Origin: Thalassotalea profundi
GTDB lineage: Bacteria; Pseudomonadota; Gammaproteobacteria; Enterobacterales; Alteromonadaceae
DNA length: 64,000 nucleotides
NCBI RefSeq assembly: GCF_014653195.1
Contig: NZ_BNAH01000008.1
Span: 1 to 64,000, forward strand
Direction of reading: 5' to 3'
The position numbers and the translations under genes are program-made. The notes beneath the pieces were generated by a model that was not told where the DNA came from, did not search any database, and worked only from the letters and a program-made list of their open reading frames with translations. Below, piece after piece: positions 52,636-62,054 of this stretch (positions are counted from its first letter, which is position 1; every line of letters starts with the position of its first letter).

Positions 52636-53099
52636 TGAGTCGTTTTACTATTAGCTCGATCAGTAATTTTGTAACCAACATCGTCATTATATTGTTAACT
52701 TTTTCAGTATTTTCTTGTAGCAGTATTAAAGAAAGCGCTGAACAACAAACGTTATACCAAGCTCTTGGTCAGCAACAAGGCATTGAGCGCCTAGTAAATA
52801 TATTTATAAAAAAACTTGGGCAAGATAAACAAATATTTCCTTATTTTGCTAAAGCGAGTGTAAGCCATTTTAGACAAGGCTTTATTAGTCATATTTGTGA
52901 AGCATCAGATGGTCCTTGCCAATACGAAGGGGATAACATGGTAGATATTCATACGGGAATGAATATTAATGAAGCTGATTTTAATAGGGTAGTGGAGTTG
53001 TTGGTGCTAGCCATGGAAGAAGCTGGAATTGACTACCCAATACAAAACAAAGTGTTAGCGAAGTTCGCACCATTAAGGGGAGAAATAATTAAAATATAA
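52635..53099 (+). CDS. Group 1 truncated haemoglobin, lipoprotein
   Basis: A 154-aa truncated haemoglobin with a lipoprotein signal (lipobox FSVFSC, C28), unusual because most are cytosolic. The globin part (about 38-150) has LYQALGQQQGIERLV, the IFPYF motif (B-C region) and the proximal His in VDIHTGMNINEADF (H106). A haem that binds O2 or NO facing the periplasm is therefore predicted. ATG 52635 overlaps the DUF3034 stop (TAATG). The Cys pair (ICEASDGPC) could form a disulphide. It is the last gene of the operon and probably delivers gas or redox information to the module, or scavenges NO. Confidence 0.87.
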   Translation: MSRFTISSISNFVTNIVIILLTFSVFSCSSIKESAEQQTLYQALGQQQGIERLVNIFIKKLGQDKQIFPYFAKASVSHFRQGFISHICEASDGPCQYEGDNMVDIHTGMNINEADFNRVVELLVLAMEEAGIDYPIQNKVLAKFAPLRGEIIKI

Positions 53100-53224
53100 A
53101 CATTTTCTCGTCTGCTGTCAGTTCAAAAGAGGGCCTTAAGGTTAATGAAGAAAGCCATTGTAGCTTAAGTTCTAGTGGTATCTGCCAGCGTTCACTTAAT
53201 TTTATATGACACGACAACGGTCAA

Positions 53225-53563
53225 TTAAACAGTGCCTTCTAACGTTGGACTGTAAATACCCCAAACAGCAAATAACACTAATATTAATGACAATAAAAAT
53301 AGGTAAAGTAGTAATTTCATTGACTTACTGCTAGAGCTTTTACTGACTCTACATAAAATTATTGTAGAAATTACCCCTAATACTCCCCAGTAACGGTAAG
53401 TGCCAATTAGTAGTGATGTTTGGCGAGGTAATTCTGCATTAAATGAAACAAATATACTTTCAAACTGTTGAATTATTAGAAAAGCCCCGCAGGCAAATAG
53501 GGCAAAGTAAAGCGTTGCTACGACAGTTATTACTACTTGGAAGTTAATTTTTGTGTGATTCAT
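53225..53563 (-). CDS. Small membrane protein of unknown function (112 aa)
   Basis: Three hydrophobic helices (about residues 8-30, 49-67, 79-101) and a short C-terminal tail (SPTLEGTV). I cannot assign a family. ATG 53563 is preferred over 53572 because AAAGGA lies at a better distance. It lies between the globin operon (convergent) and a large TonB receptor on its own strand, with a separate terminator before it. Function unknown. Confidence 0.6.
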   Translation of the reverse strand: MNHTKINFQVVITVVATLYFALFACGAFLIIQQFESIFVSFNAELPRQTSLLIGTYRYWGVLGVISTIILCRVSKSSSSKSMKLLLYLFLLSLILVLFAVWGIYSPTLEGTV

Positions 53564-53750
53564 AAACTGCATATCCTTTGCATATTTTGTTGGAATAGTG
53601 AGTTAGAAAGATAAACGTCACACTTTTAAAGTGACATTACTTTATTTATTTCTAATATAAGATTACTCGATGAATAAATGAAATGCAAAATGTTAATGAA
53701 TTGTTGATTTGGTAATAGAGAGAATAATTAGACGGATGTATTGGAAAATA

Positions 53751-53778
53751 AAAAAGCCTATTAAGAAATAGGCTTTTT
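53751..53778. terminator. Bidirectional terminator
   Basis: A perfect 12-bp stem AAAAAGCCTATT (53751-53762) / AATAGGCTTTTT (53767-53778), loop AAGA. It ends the TonB receptor transcript (minus strand) and may shield the small membrane protein gene. Confidence 0.9.
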
Positions 53779-53808
53779 AGGTTTACTTATTTGGTTTGAT
53801 AAATTTAA

Positions 53809-56733
53809 TTAAAACTTACCACGAATACCTACTGAATAACGACGATCTGCTTCAGTATACTTCCAAGCACCACCAAGTTCAGATAAATAAATTGAAGGTT
53901 CACCTGTTAAGTTACTCGCGTTAGCTACGACAGTGAAGTGCTCGTTAATATTCCAACTTGCTGAAAAGTCTAACTGGCCTCTATCTTCACGGTAGTTGTT
54001 ACCGTAAACCGTACCGTCATCAGTTTTAATCGTACCAAGATAGTTAATATTTTCTACACGTTTTTCGTTTTCAGTATCTAAGAAACTGTCACGATAGTTA
54101 TATGCTAAACGTGCCGCTAAGTCTTCATATTCCCAGAACGCTTGTAGGTTATATGTGTTTTTAGAAATTTGTAATAATGGGCTACCATTTGGTTGCTCAC
54201 TATCAGCATAAGTATAGTTTGCACTAACACCTAAACCAGAAAATGCACCCGGTAAGAAAGTAAAGAATTGTTGATAACCAACTTCAAAACCTTGAACTTT
54301 ACCATTTTCACCATTTTTGTCTTGCGTGGTTGCAATACCTGTTCGTCCAGCATCACGTAATGCAGCAACATGCGCCATACCTTCAGCATCACCAAATTGC
54401 GTGCTATCAGAAAATACCATTTCATCTTGGCTTACACCTGCGGTATTAAGCTGACAAACGTTGTTCCATTGGGTTACGTTTTGACCTGTAGTGGTAATTG
54501 GGTCAGCAACACAACTTACTTCGTTACTTAAGAACGATTCAACATCTTTGTAAAATACAGCAAAAGATAACATGTTACCTTCGTCAAAGTAGTGCTCTAC
54601 AGATAAATCAAATTGAGTTGCACGGTAAGGGTCTAAACCAATAGCACCTTGGGTAGCAGCTGTTCTGTCATTATTAATTACAAATGCTGGGCTTAACTCA
54701 CTGAAGTTTGCACGACGCATTACTTTAGCTGCAGCAAAGCGGAAAAGTGTTTCGTCTGAATAGTTATAAGTTACGTTTAAGCTAGGTAAAAAATCACTAT
54801 AGTTGTTTTCCCCAGTAACTTTTGCGCCATCAAGGTAAACCGTTGATTCCAAATCTGTCTTAATATAACGACCACCAACAATAGCGGTAATATTGTCAAA
54901 GTTTAAATGGGCTGATACATAAGCTGCAGTAGTATCTTCAGCCACATTTTGATAAGCACTTTCTTGGAACTCTTGATTGTCTGCTAAGCTACCGGTTGTT
55001 GCATAGTTAGTACCTGCGAGTAATTTTTGTAGTTGACTATAAGTCCCTTCAAGGTCAGATAAGTTATTATAAATTAAATAAGTTAATAGATCGTTTTGAC
55101 CTGTATGCCCTATTTGATCAAAAGAGTTATCGTAACTAATAGTGCTAAAGCTACCAGGAAATGCGCCATTGTAGTCATCAACCCAAACAGTTGCTAATGA
55201 ACCGTCACTGTTATTAAATGCTTTCCTATAGATATCATTTAATTCTTCTTTGTATTGCTCGTATTCATAATCACGCTCAGTTACTCGAACACCCGCTTTT
55301 AATGTTGATACCCACTCTAAGCCTAATGGTTCGCTAATTTCAATATCGAAACGTGCTGCGGTTTCATCGTTATAGGTTCTTCTATCTTCAACTTTAAACG
55401 TACGTAGCGCTAAGTTTTGTTCGCTTGTGAATGCGTCTGATTGCGAGTGAATGATGCTTGGTAATTGATTACCGTTTTGAGAAAATACCCCATCATACAC
55501 ATAATTTACTAAATCGCCTGTTGCTTCAAAAACTGATTTTTGAACAGGGCGTAATGTAAATTCAGCGTCAGGTCTAACACTTTCTGAAGATGCTACAGCA
55601 ACTTCACCTGAGATCATTACATTTTCAGCAATATTCCATTCACCACCAAAGGCATGTGAATAAGAGTCTGTTTGGCGGAAATCACTATAAGTTTTAGGAA
55701 TACCAAATTCATTAACAAGCGTATAGTTATTTACACCGTTAGCATCTTGAGTTGTTCCAGAGTTAGTTTCTAATGCACCAACTACACCCAAAATTGAGCT
55801 ACCTTCTTGTGAACCTTGGCGCTCTGTGACATTTAAATCAAGATAAAACATGCCATCATTAGATTGAGGAGCCCATTGAAGCGATAAGTTTAATGCTGTG
55901 CGCTCACGGCTTTCTAAGTATTGCTCAACACTGTGCTCATCTCTTAAAATAATATTGCCGCTAGGTGTATTACCTTCAGCACCATTAATATCTGTATCTA
56001 CAGGTCGGGCTTTACTTGAAAACTGATCTTGACGAATTTCACGGTCTTGATAAGAGAGCATTGCCATTGCGCCGAAATAACCTGCATCACCTAAATCCCA
56101 GTTATTACCGATAGAACCGGTAAAAATAGGAGCAATATTCTCAGTTTTATCTGCATACTCAGCATCTAATGAAAATGCGCCTGTTAACTTATCTAAATCT
56201 AATGGGCGTACCGTTTTTAAGCTGACGGTTCCGCCTAAAGCACCTTCAATCATGTCTGCTGTAGGAGATTTAACTACTTCAACGGCCTTTAAGAAGCTTG
56301 ATGGAAAATCTTGAAGACTAATACCATTACGCGAATCACCAATGGTAGAACGACCATTTAATTCCACACGGTTTTGAGGTAAACCACGAATTGAAACACT
56401 ATCACCAACACCGAAATCACTATTAATAGAAACACCCGTTACACGTTGAAGCGCTTCAGCGATGTTGTTGTCAGGTAACTTACCAATATCTTCAGCAACA
56501 ATCGCATCTACTATACGTCCGTCAGTGCGTTTAAGCAGCGCAGCAGCTTTCATACTTCCTAGCATGCCTGTTACTTCAATAACTTCGATGTCATCTTTTG
56601 GAGCAGGTGTTTCGTTTTCAGCGGCATAGCTTGGCATAGCGAACATTGCTGTTAATGCCGCACCAAAAATAGCTAGATTAGTGTGGTTTTTATTAGTCGT
56701 ATTAAATACAGAACTTATTTTGTTCAGCTTCAT
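53809..56733 (-). CDS. Large TonB-dependent receptor, Xanthomonas/Caulobacter type
   Basis: A 974-aa outer-membrane receptor. Signal peptide about 1-37 (SYAA-ENE). A TonB-box-like stretch (IEVIEVTG) is followed by a plug with IGKLPDNNIAEALQRVTGVSI, VSIRGLPQNRVELNGR and the SPTADMIEGALGGTV segment. These mark the TIGR01782-type family, mostly used for oligosaccharide uptake in marine and plant-associated bacteria. The barrel ends with GIRGKF. Upstream (56734-57257) are a perfect GntR-type palindrome and repeated GGTATGAC motifs. A neighbouring secreted hydrolase could be functionally linked. The substrate is unknown; uronate or alginate oligomers are one guess from the operator shape. Confidence 0.9.
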   Translation of the reverse strand: MKLNKISSVFNTTNKNHTNLAIFGAALTAMFAMPSYAAENETPAPKDDIEVIEVTGMLGSMKAAALLKRTDGRIVDAIVAEDIGKLPDNNIAEALQRVTGVSINSDFGVGDSVSIRGLPQNRVELNGRSTIGDSRNGISLQDFPSSFLKAVEVVKSPTADMIEGALGGTVSLKTVRPLDLDKLTGAFSLDAEYADKTENIAPIFTGSIGNNWDLGDAGYFGAMAMLSYQDREIRQDQFSSKARPVDTDINGAEGNTPSGNIILRDEHSVEQYLESRERTALNLSLQWAPQSNDGMFYLDLNVTERQGSQEGSSILGVVGALETNSGTTQDANGVNNYTLVNEFGIPKTYSDFRQTDSYSHAFGGEWNIAENVMISGEVAVASSESVRPDAEFTLRPVQKSVFEATGDLVNYVYDGVFSQNGNQLPSIIHSQSDAFTSEQNLALRTFKVEDRRTYNDETAARFDIEISEPLGLEWVSTLKAGVRVTERDYEYEQYKEELNDIYRKAFNNSDGSLATVWVDDYNGAFPGSFSTISYDNSFDQIGHTGQNDLLTYLIYNNLSDLEGTYSQLQKLLAGTNYATTGSLADNQEFQESAYQNVAEDTTAAYVSAHLNFDNITAIVGGRYIKTDLESTVYLDGAKVTGENNYSDFLPSLNVTYNYSDETLFRFAAAKVMRRANFSELSPAFVINNDRTAATQGAIGLDPYRATQFDLSVEHYFDEGNMLSFAVFYKDVESFLSNEVSCVADPITTTGQNVTQWNNVCQLNTAGVSQDEMVFSDSTQFGDAEGMAHVAALRDAGRTGIATTQDKNGENGKVQGFEVGYQQFFTFLPGAFSGLGVSANYTYADSEQPNGSPLLQISKNTYNLQAFWEYEDLAARLAYNYRDSFLDTENEKRVENINYLGTIKTDDGTVYGNNYREDRGQLDFSASWNINEHFTVVANASNLTGEPSIYLSELGGAWKYTEADRRYSVGIRGKF

Positions 56734-57257
56734 AGTTTCTCCCCTCGATATTTTTATATTAATAATTGGTTAACCAATTTTATTTGTTTAGTTTTTCTAA
56801 TATCATTGTATAGACTTTAATCATGTCTGAGATATTTATAAATCACTTCTTTTGTTATTACAAGATATTATTACCAATTAAAATTTTCGGTATGACATTT
56901 TGGTAAGGTATTAGAGTTTTTGCTTTAATTTTTTGTTGTTTATTTTTAATGGTTTATATTTTATTGATTATACCTTTCTGGCTTATAATAAAAGGAAAAG
57001 CTATATAAAGAATATTTATTACGAATGGTTTACTATTTTATGAAAGTAGACTCAAGAATGTATCTATTGGTAAGTTTGTTTTGTTTTATTGGTAAGATGA
57101 TTGCTTTTTGTTTAGATAAAAGATGATAGTAAACTCTTTCTATCATACTAAGTATGTATTTTATTGTTTTCTGGTATGACAAATTTTGGTTTTTTGGTCT
57201 GTAGGTTTTGTTTTAATAATTTGTAACAAAGCGCGAACGGTAATAACTTAAGAAAAG
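56734..57257. other. Long regulatory-looking spacer upstream of the TonB receptor
   Basis: No coding region. It contains the palindrome AATTGGTTAACCAATT at 56764-56779 and two similar 16- to 17-base motifs, CGGTATGACATTTTGGT (56888-56904) and TGGTATGAC-AAATTTTGGT (57172-57190). AT-rich. Likely a control region for the receptor gene. Confidence 0.6.
56764..56779. promoter_or_regulatory. Palindromic operator candidate (GntR type)
   Basis: The perfect 16-bp palindrome AATTGGTTAACCAATT lies 30 bases upstream of the receptor start. The TTGGT-ACCAA frame matches operators of the FadR/UxuR/ExuR branch of GntR regulators. No such regulator gene is in the window. Confidence 0.5.
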
Positions 57258-57917
57258 TTAGTTATTTTCATTATTCGTTTTTAGCCATTTTTTTACTGGT
57301 GTAACCCATTCAGGTCGTGGTGTGTAAAAAGCACCATGCTCTTTACCTGTGCTGATCGATTGTTCAGTAAAACGAGTTACATTTTTACTTCGATCTATTA
57401 AGAACTGACATGAACCAACTAAGTCATCAGAAGTCTCAAGTATTGAATATATCTTACCATGTACAACTATCTTAATGCTTTCCTTAATATAACTACTGCA
57501 TCCAGCTAAAATAATGAAATTAAGTTGATTATTAGCTAATAAGTTAGATGTCATAATGGTAATAGTGCCACCACGAGAGAATCCAACGAGTGAAATATTA
57601 TTTGCAGGTACGCCTTTTTTAATTAGTAATCTAACATCATCAGCTAACCTTTTTGCAAATTCATTTGGGTTAGTGTTTTTAGCTCGATGATAGGCAATTA
57701 AATTGTAATTTTTATCTGAAAGCGCTTGTTTTATCATTGGAAATTCATATGTTCCCCAACGGGGGTTAACCGGTCGAGGGTTGGTGCCTTCAACTATATA
57801 TCCATGAGAATAAAAAACATATTTCTCGTTTGCTTTAACTGTCAAAGGGAATGTGTCAAAAATTTCTCCTGCTAAAGCTTTAGTTGAAATTAATGCTAAC
57901 AGTATTATTTTACGCAT
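57258..57917 (-). CDS. Secreted alpha/beta hydrolase
   Basis: A 219-aa exported protein with a short signal peptide (about 1-16, ALA-GEI). Alpha/beta-hydrolase signature: nucleophile elbow GFSRGGT with S114, an oxyanion region near YSHGYI, a candidate Asp at 164-165 (TSDDLVG) and a catalytic His at 194 (KEHGAF). The substrate cannot be told; the short form and arrangement resemble small esterases of unknown role. It lies on the same strand upstream of the TonB receptor but 524 bases away, so it probably has its own promoter. Confidence 0.83.
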   Translation of the reverse strand: MRKIILLALISTKALAGEIFDTFPLTVKANEKYVFYSHGYIVEGTNPRPVNPRWGTYEFPMIKQALSDKNYNLIAYHRAKNTNPNEFAKRLADDVRLLIKKGVPANNISLVGFSRGGTITIMTSNLLANNQLNFIILAGCSSYIKESIKIVVHGKIYSILETSDDLVGSCQFLIDRSKNVTRFTEQSISTGKEHGAFYTPRPEWVTPVKKWLKTNNENN

Positions 57918-58267
57918 AATTATTTAGTACCCTTGTTTGAATTTTCAACTATATCTAACTTAGAAGCACAATTTTCTGTTGCTCGTGTATATTTTTTCAT
58001 GATTGTTACCGACCTCTAGCTCTTTAAGTGGAAGGTTATTAATAAATAGTCAAAGAAGAGGAATGTTCTACTGATGTATAACTGCATAATTAATTCTTGG
58101 ATTGTTTTACTATAAGCAAGAGCACTCAGTTGTACAAAGCAATAATATACTTAAAATCGTAATTCCATGTCATATCAAGTTCAAAAAACTGTCACTTAAT
58201 TGTAAGAATAACGCACTAATTTAACTTATAAATATTATCAAGTAACCCATTCCTACAAGGGCGAGTT
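57918..58267. other. Divergent spacer without genes
   Basis: No coding sequence, repeats or clear promoter motifs were recognised between the alpha/beta hydrolase and the phosphatase gene. The stretch is AT-rich and should contain the promoters of both. Confidence 0.45.
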
Positions 58268-59068
58268 ATGTCGAAAATACATCATAAAACCGTATGGTTG
58301 TCTGACATTCACTTAGGTTATAAAGACTGTAAAGCAGAGTACCTTCTTGACTTTCTAAAGCATAACAAAATTGATGTATTGTATTTAGTCGGTGACATTG
58401 TCGATATGTGGTCAATGAGTAAACGCTTTCATTGGCCGAAAGCGCATAATGATTTATTTCATACATTATTGTCTTTGCCAAACCAAGGTACCAAGGTGAT
58501 TTATTTACCGGGTAATCATGACGCACCAATACAAAAATATGATGGCATGAATTTTGGCGATATTGAGATATACCGCACTTATACTCACACAACAGCACAA
58601 GGTAAAAAATTATTGGTATTACACGGCGACCAATTCGATCAGCAAGTGTGTTTTGGTGCGTTGCATTCATGGATGGGAGATGTACTTTACGATTTTCTAT
58701 TATTTCTTAATCGTTGGTACAACTGGTGTCGAATTAAAACAGGTCGACCTTACTGGTCATTAGCCAGTCATATCAAAAGTAAAATTAAAGGCGCTAATCA
58801 AGCTATTAGTCGTTACCGAAATGCGTGTTGTGAAAGTGCTAAAAGTCAAGGCTTTGATGGTGTGGTTTGTGGTCATATTCATCACCCCGAAATAGTAGAA
58901 CAAGAGGGCGTATTATACCTCAACGATGGCGATTGGATTGAAAACTGTTCAGCATTAGTTGAGTCATCTTCAGGTGAATTATCACTTGTTTATTGGGCTG
59001 AAATCAGTCAATCCAATAATCTTGTTGATATACGTAGCAAAAAGTCTAAAGAGCAAAAAGTCGCATAG
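58268..59068 (+). CDS. UDP-2,3-diacylglucosamine diphosphatase-like metallophosphoesterase
   Basis: A 266-aa cytoplasmic metallophosphoesterase: WLSDIHLG (metal ligands Asp, His), YLVGDIVDMW, YLPGNHDAPI, VLHGDQFD and CGHIHHPEI. The closest match is the LpxH/LpxH2 group, which cleaves UDP-diacylglucosamine to lipid X in lipid A synthesis, but the GDIVDMW variant is typical of divergent family members of uncertain substrate. GAGCG precedes the ATG only weakly. It is followed 29 bases later by an OlsF-like acyltransferase, so a lipid-remodelling role is more likely than housekeeping LpxH. Confidence 0.83.
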   Translation: MSKIHHKTVWLSDIHLGYKDCKAEYLLDFLKHNKIDVLYLVGDIVDMWSMSKRFHWPKAHNDLFHTLLSLPNQGTKVIYLPGNHDAPIQKYDGMNFGDIEIYRTYTHTTAQGKKLLVLHGDQFDQQVCFGALHSWMGDVLYDFLLFLNRWYNWCRIKTGRPYWSLASHIKSKIKGANQAISRYRNACCESAKSQGFDGVVCGHIHHPEIVEQEGVLYLNDGDWIENCSALVESSSGELSLVYWAEISQSNNLVDIRSKKSKEQKVA

Positions 59069-59097
59069 ACGTATAAAATACATAAAGTTGAGAAAAT

Positions 59098-60810
59098 ATG
59101 TTTAGTGTAAATGATGTTGTAAATAAGCATTATCCAAATGTTGCAGATAAACCTTGGCTGTCTAAATCGCTTATTTTTTTCTTACGACATTTATTGCATG
59201 AAAAAGAAATATCAGAGTTTGGTGCTGACTATCCACATTTATTAGGTGTCGACTTTGTTGAGCAGGTTCTTGAGTATTTCAATGTTAGCTATTCTATTCG
59301 AGATAACGAAAAAGAGCGTATTCCCAGCCAAGGACGAGTGGTTATAATTGCTAATCATCCGATTGGTTCAATTGACGGCTTAGCGTTAATAAAGTTAATC
59401 AGCGAAGTGCGCTCAGATATTAAAGTTGTTGCTAATGAAATGTTAATGGCAATTAAGCCGTTACACGATATTTTATTACCTGTAAATAATATGCAAGGCG
59501 GCACAGCTAAAGAATGTTTAAGTGCAATTAATGCGCATTTACAGCACGAAGGTGTGTTACTTATTTTTCCTGCGGGAGAGGTTTCTCGCTTACGTATTGA
59601 AGGGGTACGAGACATTAGCTGGCGAAGTGGCTTTTTGCGCATAGCTAAAAAAGCTAAAGCCCCTGTATTGCCTATTTTTATTGACGCGAAAAATTCACCA
59701 TTATTTTATGGTGTGTCAATGATATACAAGCCGTTATCAACCATGTTGCTTGTTAAAGAAATGTTCAAACAACGGCTTAAACATCTGCCTATGCGAATAG
59801 GTGAGATGATCCCTTATGAATCGTATAGTGCCGGTAAAATTGCCACTCAGCAGCAAGTTAAATTATTTAGAAAGCATTTATATCGTATTGGTACTAACAA
59901 AAAGTTAATTTTTGAGACGCAAAAGGCGATAGCTTTACCTGAAGAACGTAAGTCTTTAAGTAAAGCGATAAAAAGCAAGTGTTCCATGCTGGGTGAAACT
60001 TCTGATGGTAAGCTTATTTACTTATACACTCACGAGGGCAGTTCTACAATAATGCGTGAGATAGGGCGACTGAGAGAAATTGCCTTTAGAGCTGTTGGCG
60101 AAGGAAGTAACAAAAGACGCGATATTGACCAATTCGATAGCCATTATTTTCATATTATTCTTTGGGATAAAGATGATTTAGAGATTATCGGTGCCTATCG
60201 ATTGGGTGATGCTAAAAAACTTATGCAAAGTAATGATAGTACAGGGACAAACTCAGGTTTATATACTGCGACATTATTTGACTTTAATGAGTCTATGCAG
60301 CCTTATCTCGAACAAGGCTTAGAATTAGGAAGAAGCTTTGTTCAGCCTCAATATTGGGGGAAACGTAGTTTAGATTATTTATGGTATGGCATTGGGGCTT
60401 TTTTGAAGCAAAATCCTCAATATAAATACTTATTTGGTCCTGTTAGTTTAAGTAATAGTTACCCTCAGACGGCTAAAGACTTGATGGTGCAGTTTTATCA
60501 TTCTCATTTTGGTCAAAAAGAGCAACTGGCAAACGCTAAGTACCCCTGTACATTATTACCAGAGCTACAAGATTTATTTCCTGGAACAAATTACAAAGAA
60601 GAGTTTACGTTATTAAAACATCTGTTAGCGAATATAGGTGTAACTGTTCCCACTTTATATAAACAATATTCAGAATTATGCGAGCCAGGCGGGGTTAAGT
60701 TTTTAAGTTTTAATATCGATCCCGATTTTAATGATTGTATAGACGGTTTAGTGATGACAGATGTCACTATGATCAAAGAAAAAAAACGTCAACGATATAT
60801 TGGTAATTAA
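59098..60810 (+). CDS. olsF: OlsF-like bifunctional acyltransferase (ornithine-lipid type)
   Basis: A 570-aa fusion. The N-terminal half (about 60-270) is a PlsC-type O-acyltransferase with the motif NHPIGSIDG (about 86-94) and the phosphate-binding-like FPAGEVSRL. The C-terminal half (about 300-480) is an OlsB/haemolysin-type N-acyltransferase with REIAFRAVGEGSNKRRDID, IIGAYRLG and ELGRSFVQPQYWGKRSLDYL. This order is that of OlsF from Serratia and Flavobacteria, which makes ornithine lipids alone. Amino-lipids lacking phosphate help membranes when phosphate is scarce. It forms an operon with the preceding metallophosphoesterase. A GNAT/PlsC protein of unknown lipid cannot be excluded. Confidence 0.85.
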   Translation: MFSVNDVVNKHYPNVADKPWLSKSLIFFLRHLLHEKEISEFGADYPHLLGVDFVEQVLEYFNVSYSIRDNEKERIPSQGRVVIIANHPIGSIDGLALIKLISEVRSDIKVVANEMLMAIKPLHDILLPVNNMQGGTAKECLSAINAHLQHEGVLLIFPAGEVSRLRIEGVRDISWRSGFLRIAKKAKAPVLPIFIDAKNSPLFYGVSMIYKPLSTMLLVKEMFKQRLKHLPMRIGEMIPYESYSAGKIATQQQVKLFRKHLYRIGTNKKLIFETQKAIALPEERKSLSKAIKSKCSMLGETSDGKLIYLYTHEGSSTIMREIGRLREIAFRAVGEGSNKRRDIDQFDSHYFHIILWDKDDLEIIGAYRLGDAKKLMQSNDSTGTNSGLYTATLFDFNESMQPYLEQGLELGRSFVQPQYWGKRSLDYLWYGIGAFLKQNPQYKYLFGPVSLSNSYPQTAKDLMVQFYHSHFGQKEQLANAKYPCTLLPELQDLFPGTNYKEEFTLLKHLLANIGVTVPTLYKQYSELCEPGGVKFLSFNIDPDFNDCIDGLVMTDVTMIKEKKRQRYIGN

Positions 60811-60826
60811 TGTTGTTAACATTTAT

Positions 60827-61672
60827 CTAAACTTGCCATTTGTTATTATGCGTTAAGCTATTTTTTAATGAAATGATCGCTTTGTTTAACGAGGTAGAGT
60901 GTTTACTAGCGCGATAAGAAATATAAATAGGGTAAGAAAATTCTGGAGACTCTTTGACTTGTTCTAATGCTCCATTTGCTAAATAATCAGCCACAACGCG
61001 TGTTCTAAAATAACCGTTGCCTCCATTTTTTAACATGAATTTAAGTGCTAAAGGTCCAAGATTAAACGTTAATGCCGCTTGCCTTTTTTGTGGCAAGGTT
61101 GCGTCAAAGTTTCGTTTAAATTCCGAGCCCCAATCAATGAATAAATCTGGTGATGAATTATTTGGAACACAGACATGAATAAGCTTTTCTTCGACAACTT
61201 GTTCAACAGTAAAGCCAGAAAAATAGCACGGAGTATGAATTAATATTATGTCTAGTATGTCCTTCTCAAGCAAAGAAACTAGCTTTTCTGTGTCTGTTAC
61301 TTCATTATTTATATGTAGTTCAGGGGCGTTTAATGTAAAAGCGCTCATCCAATCAACCATTAATGGATTCCATAAACTAATATCTGCTCCAATAGATATC
61401 GTATCTATTTTTCCTTTGGGTAAGTTTAAATGAGATTTCGCCTGCTCCCATGTTTGTACCAGCTTTAGTGCATGATTTACGAATACTTCGCCTTCCCTAG
61501 TGAGTTTTGCCCCCGATCTATTTCTAATAAATAATTGACAATTTAAATGGCTCTCGAGTGTTTTTATACGCGCAGTAATCGTGGTTTGTGTTACGTTAAG
61601 TCGCTTAGCCGCCTCGATAAAAGTACCAGAGCTCATAATCGAAAGAAATGTTTTAGCGAGTTCTATGTCCAT
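60827..61672 (-). CDS. LysR-family transcriptional regulator
   Basis: A 281-aa regulator. The N-terminal winged helix (about 1-60) has the LysR pattern ELAKTFLSIMSSGTFIEAAK, RLNVTQTTITARIKTLE. The effector-binding domain (about 90-275) is somewhat short. Divergent from a small membrane protein and an HPP-family transporter, with 124 bases between, the usual LysR layout. It likely controls those genes and itself. Effector unknown. Its stop is 17 bases after the olsF stop, in convergence. Confidence 0.9.
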   Translation of the reverse strand: MDIELAKTFLSIMSSGTFIEAAKRLNVTQTTITARIKTLESHLNCQLFIRNRSGAKLTREGEVFVNHALKLVQTWEQAKSHLNLPKGKIDTISIGADISLWNPLMVDWMSAFTLNAPELHINNEVTDTEKLVSLLEKDILDIILIHTPCYFSGFTVEQVVEEKLIHVCVPNNSSPDLFIDWGSEFKRNFDATLPQKRQAALTFNLGPLALKFMLKNGGNGYFRTRVVADYLANGALEQVKESPEFSYPIYISYRASKHSTSLNKAIISLKNSLTHNNKWQV

Positions 61673-61796
61673 GTTAATTACCTATTAATATCTAATGAGT
61701 TCAAAAATATTGCATTTAAATATTGTTTATATTCATTATACACTAATTTAAAATATCATTACTCTGTGCTCGATATTAATCACTAGGGGGCGACTT

Positions 61797-62000
61797 TTGA
61801 ATTTATATCGAGTCGGATTGTGCGCTATGATCACTTCATTTTTGTTAGTGATTACCGCCGTATATTTATTATTTATTTCAGATATTATGATGTCTTTTCC
61901 TTGGACCATGTTTTGGCATTTTACCATTTTACTTACAGGACTAACCTTTAAGTTGTCGTATGTCATGATTTTGGTTTCTAAATCTAAAGAAGAAAAATAG
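61797..62000 (+). CDS. Small two-helix membrane protein (67 aa)
   Basis: It starts at TTG 61797, chosen because AGGGGG (61785-61790) lies 6 bases before it. Two hydrophobic helices (about 7-28 and 38-58) and a charged end (VSKSKEEK). Unrecognised, but the good ribosome-binding site and clean reading support a gene. It stands between a divergent LysR gene and an HPP-family gene 55 bases downstream, so it probably belongs to the same LysR-controlled unit. ATG at 61827 would be a shorter alternative. Confidence 0.62.
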   Translation: MNLYRVGLCAMITSFLLVITAVYLLFISDIMMSFPWTMFWHFTILLTGLTFKLSYVMILVSKSKEEK

Positions 62001-62054
62001 AGATAGTTAGCAATAGTATTAACTCAATACTAGCCGTTGAAAGTATAAATAAAT

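Noticed and set aside
58266..58670. 134-codon minus-strand frame over the phosphatase gene
   Set aside because: The plus-strand protein carries all metallophosphoesterase motifs. The antisense frame has no recognisable features.
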